From positions 1-5,883 of the forward strand of contig JAPLGI010000132.1 in NCBI GenBank assembly GCA_026390245.1: 5,883 nucleotides of DNA, read 5' to 3'. The notes beneath the pieces are model-generated. The model saw only the letters and a list, made by a program, of their open reading frames with translations, did no database searches and had not been told where the DNA came from. Position numbers and translations under genes: made by a program. The stretch comes from Caldisericota bacterium. GTDB lineage: Bacteria > Caldisericota > Caldisericia > Cryosericales > Cryosericaceae. Shown here in pieces: positions 5,115 through 5,883 of this stretch; position 1 is the first letter of the stretch; each line of letters begins with the position of its first letter.

Positions 5115-5883
5115 ATGAGTCAGCCTCAGATTCGAAAAGGTGGGATCCTGGTCGCTCTTGCATCGGCCGTCATCTACAGTGGCGTCTCGGTCCTGGCCAA
5201 GTTCGCGTATCGGTACAACTTGAGCCCAGTGCAATTGCTCAAGGAACGCTACCTCCTCGCCAGCATCATCCTGGTCGTGATCATTGGTGCCCTAAACTGG
5301 CACCTGCTGTTCCCGCGCACCTGGCATGAGGCAGGCGTCCTCCTGGGCTTCTCGGCGGTCTTCGTCACCGGGCCAACGCTCCTCTACTTCACTGCAGTCC
5401 GACTCCTGCCCGTATCGACCGCCATGTTCCTGTTCCACTGCTACCCCGCCTTCGCCGGCTTGTTCGCGTGGCTCCTTCTGCACGAACACGTGACGCGTGC
5501 CTACCTGGCATCGGTGGGTGTCATCGCCATCGGTCTGCTGCTCCTGCTGGGTGCAAGCTTCCGCAGCGTCTCCGGGGTCGGCGTCCTGACCATGATGGCG
5601 TGCACAGTGGCCTACGCTCTGTACGCCGTGTTGTCCCAGCGCGTCATTCGTGGGGTCGACCCACGGACGCTGGGCCTGTATAACCAGTTGGCGCCCGCTC
5701 TGGTTCTGTGCCTCCTCACGATAGGCCAGCCTATTTTCTACGCAGTCGTGTTCAGCTCCCGCACTGCCTCCCTTATCTTCGCCGGCATCGGCCTGTCGGC
5801 TGCAGGCGGCATGTTCCTGTTCGTCCAGGGCATTTCCATGATCGGCGCTCAGCGAGCCGTTATCATCGACTCTCTGGAACCCG
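5115..5883 (+). CDS. Second EamA/DMT-family transporter, 3' end cut by window
   Basis: Inner-membrane DMT-superfamily transporter, probably moving a small metabolite; substrate unknown. The frame is open from the ATG at 5115 to the window edge, giving 256 residues, so only the last 40 or so of a usual 290-310 are missing. Hydrophobic segments include GGILVALASAVIYSGVSVLA (9-28), LLASIILVVIIGAL (47-60), AGVLLGFSAVFVTGPTLLYF (73-92), STAMFLFHCYPAFAGLFAWL (101-120), ASVGVIAIGLLLLLG (132-146) and more after 154. The first EamA repeat ends near 148. The second reaches SMIGAQRAVIIDSLEP (241-256), matching the family's conserved block before the last helices. The start is supported by AAAGGAG 8 nt upstream. 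Similarity to the preceding transporter is only at family level, so this is not a recent duplication, and it appears to have its own promoter. Confidence 0.9.
   Translation, partial: MSQPQIRKGGILVALASAVIYSGVSVLAKFAYRYNLSPVQLLKERYLLASIILVVIIGALNWHLLFPRTWHEAGVLLGFSAVFVTGPTLLYFTAVRLLPVSTAMFLFHCYPAFAGLFAWLLLHEHVTRAYLASVGVIAIGLLLLLGASFRSVSGVGVLTMMACTVAYALYAVLSQRVIRGVDPRTLGLYNQLAPALVLCLLTIGQPIFYAVVFSSRTASLIFAGIGLSAAGGMFLFVQGISMIGAQRAVIIDSLEP

Overview
The window is about 5.9 kb of fairly GC-rich bacterial DNA (roughly 58-60% by eye) with strong AGGAGG-type ribosome-binding sites, tight gene packing and GTG/TTG starts beside ATG. It looks chromosomal; I see no IS element, tRNA, rRNA or CRISPR array. 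The short, archaeal/thermophile-like C-terminus of the adenosylhomocysteinase and a cysteine-rich PAS domain of a kind I associate with anaerobes suggest a Firmicutes- or Thermotogota/Caldisericota-like anaerobe. This placement is a weak inference.

Layout: (1) 1-546, plus strand: the C-terminal 181 residues of S-adenosylhomocysteine hydrolase, followed by a perfect 15-bp hairpin (565-597) that separates it from convergent genes. (2) 3723 down to 620, minus strand: a compact four-gene array, read as patatin-like phospholipase, then a membrane-anchored Mrr-type nuclease, then exonuclease III, then a PAS-GGDEF diguanylate cyclase. The first two overlap by 8 bp, the next two are 3 bp apart with the SD of exonuclease III inside the end of the nuclease gene, and the last gap is 43 bp. 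A promoter (TTGTCC-17-TATACT) lies in front of the array and has a TGCGG-ATA-CCGCA dyad in its spacer. (3) 3823-4987, plus strand: a divergent promoter drives a 43-codon ORF with a good SD. Its product carries the N-terminal GPSSSHTAGP signature of Fe-S L-serine dehydratase but stops at once, in a GTGA overlap with a complete EamA/DMT-family transporter gene. (4) 5115 to the window end: a second EamA-family transporter, cut by the window edge, with its own promoter and SD.

How they may work together: the minus-strand array combines lipid hydrolysis, two DNA-cleaving enzymes and a c-di-GMP synthase with a putative sensory domain. The proteins are individually familiar; the grouping is unusual and no joint pathway can be proven from sequence. 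The plus-strand unit suggests a link between a serine-dehydratase-derived translation start and an exporter of amino-acid-like metabolites. The most unusual signal in the window is this mini serine dehydratase N-terminus coupled to the transporter.
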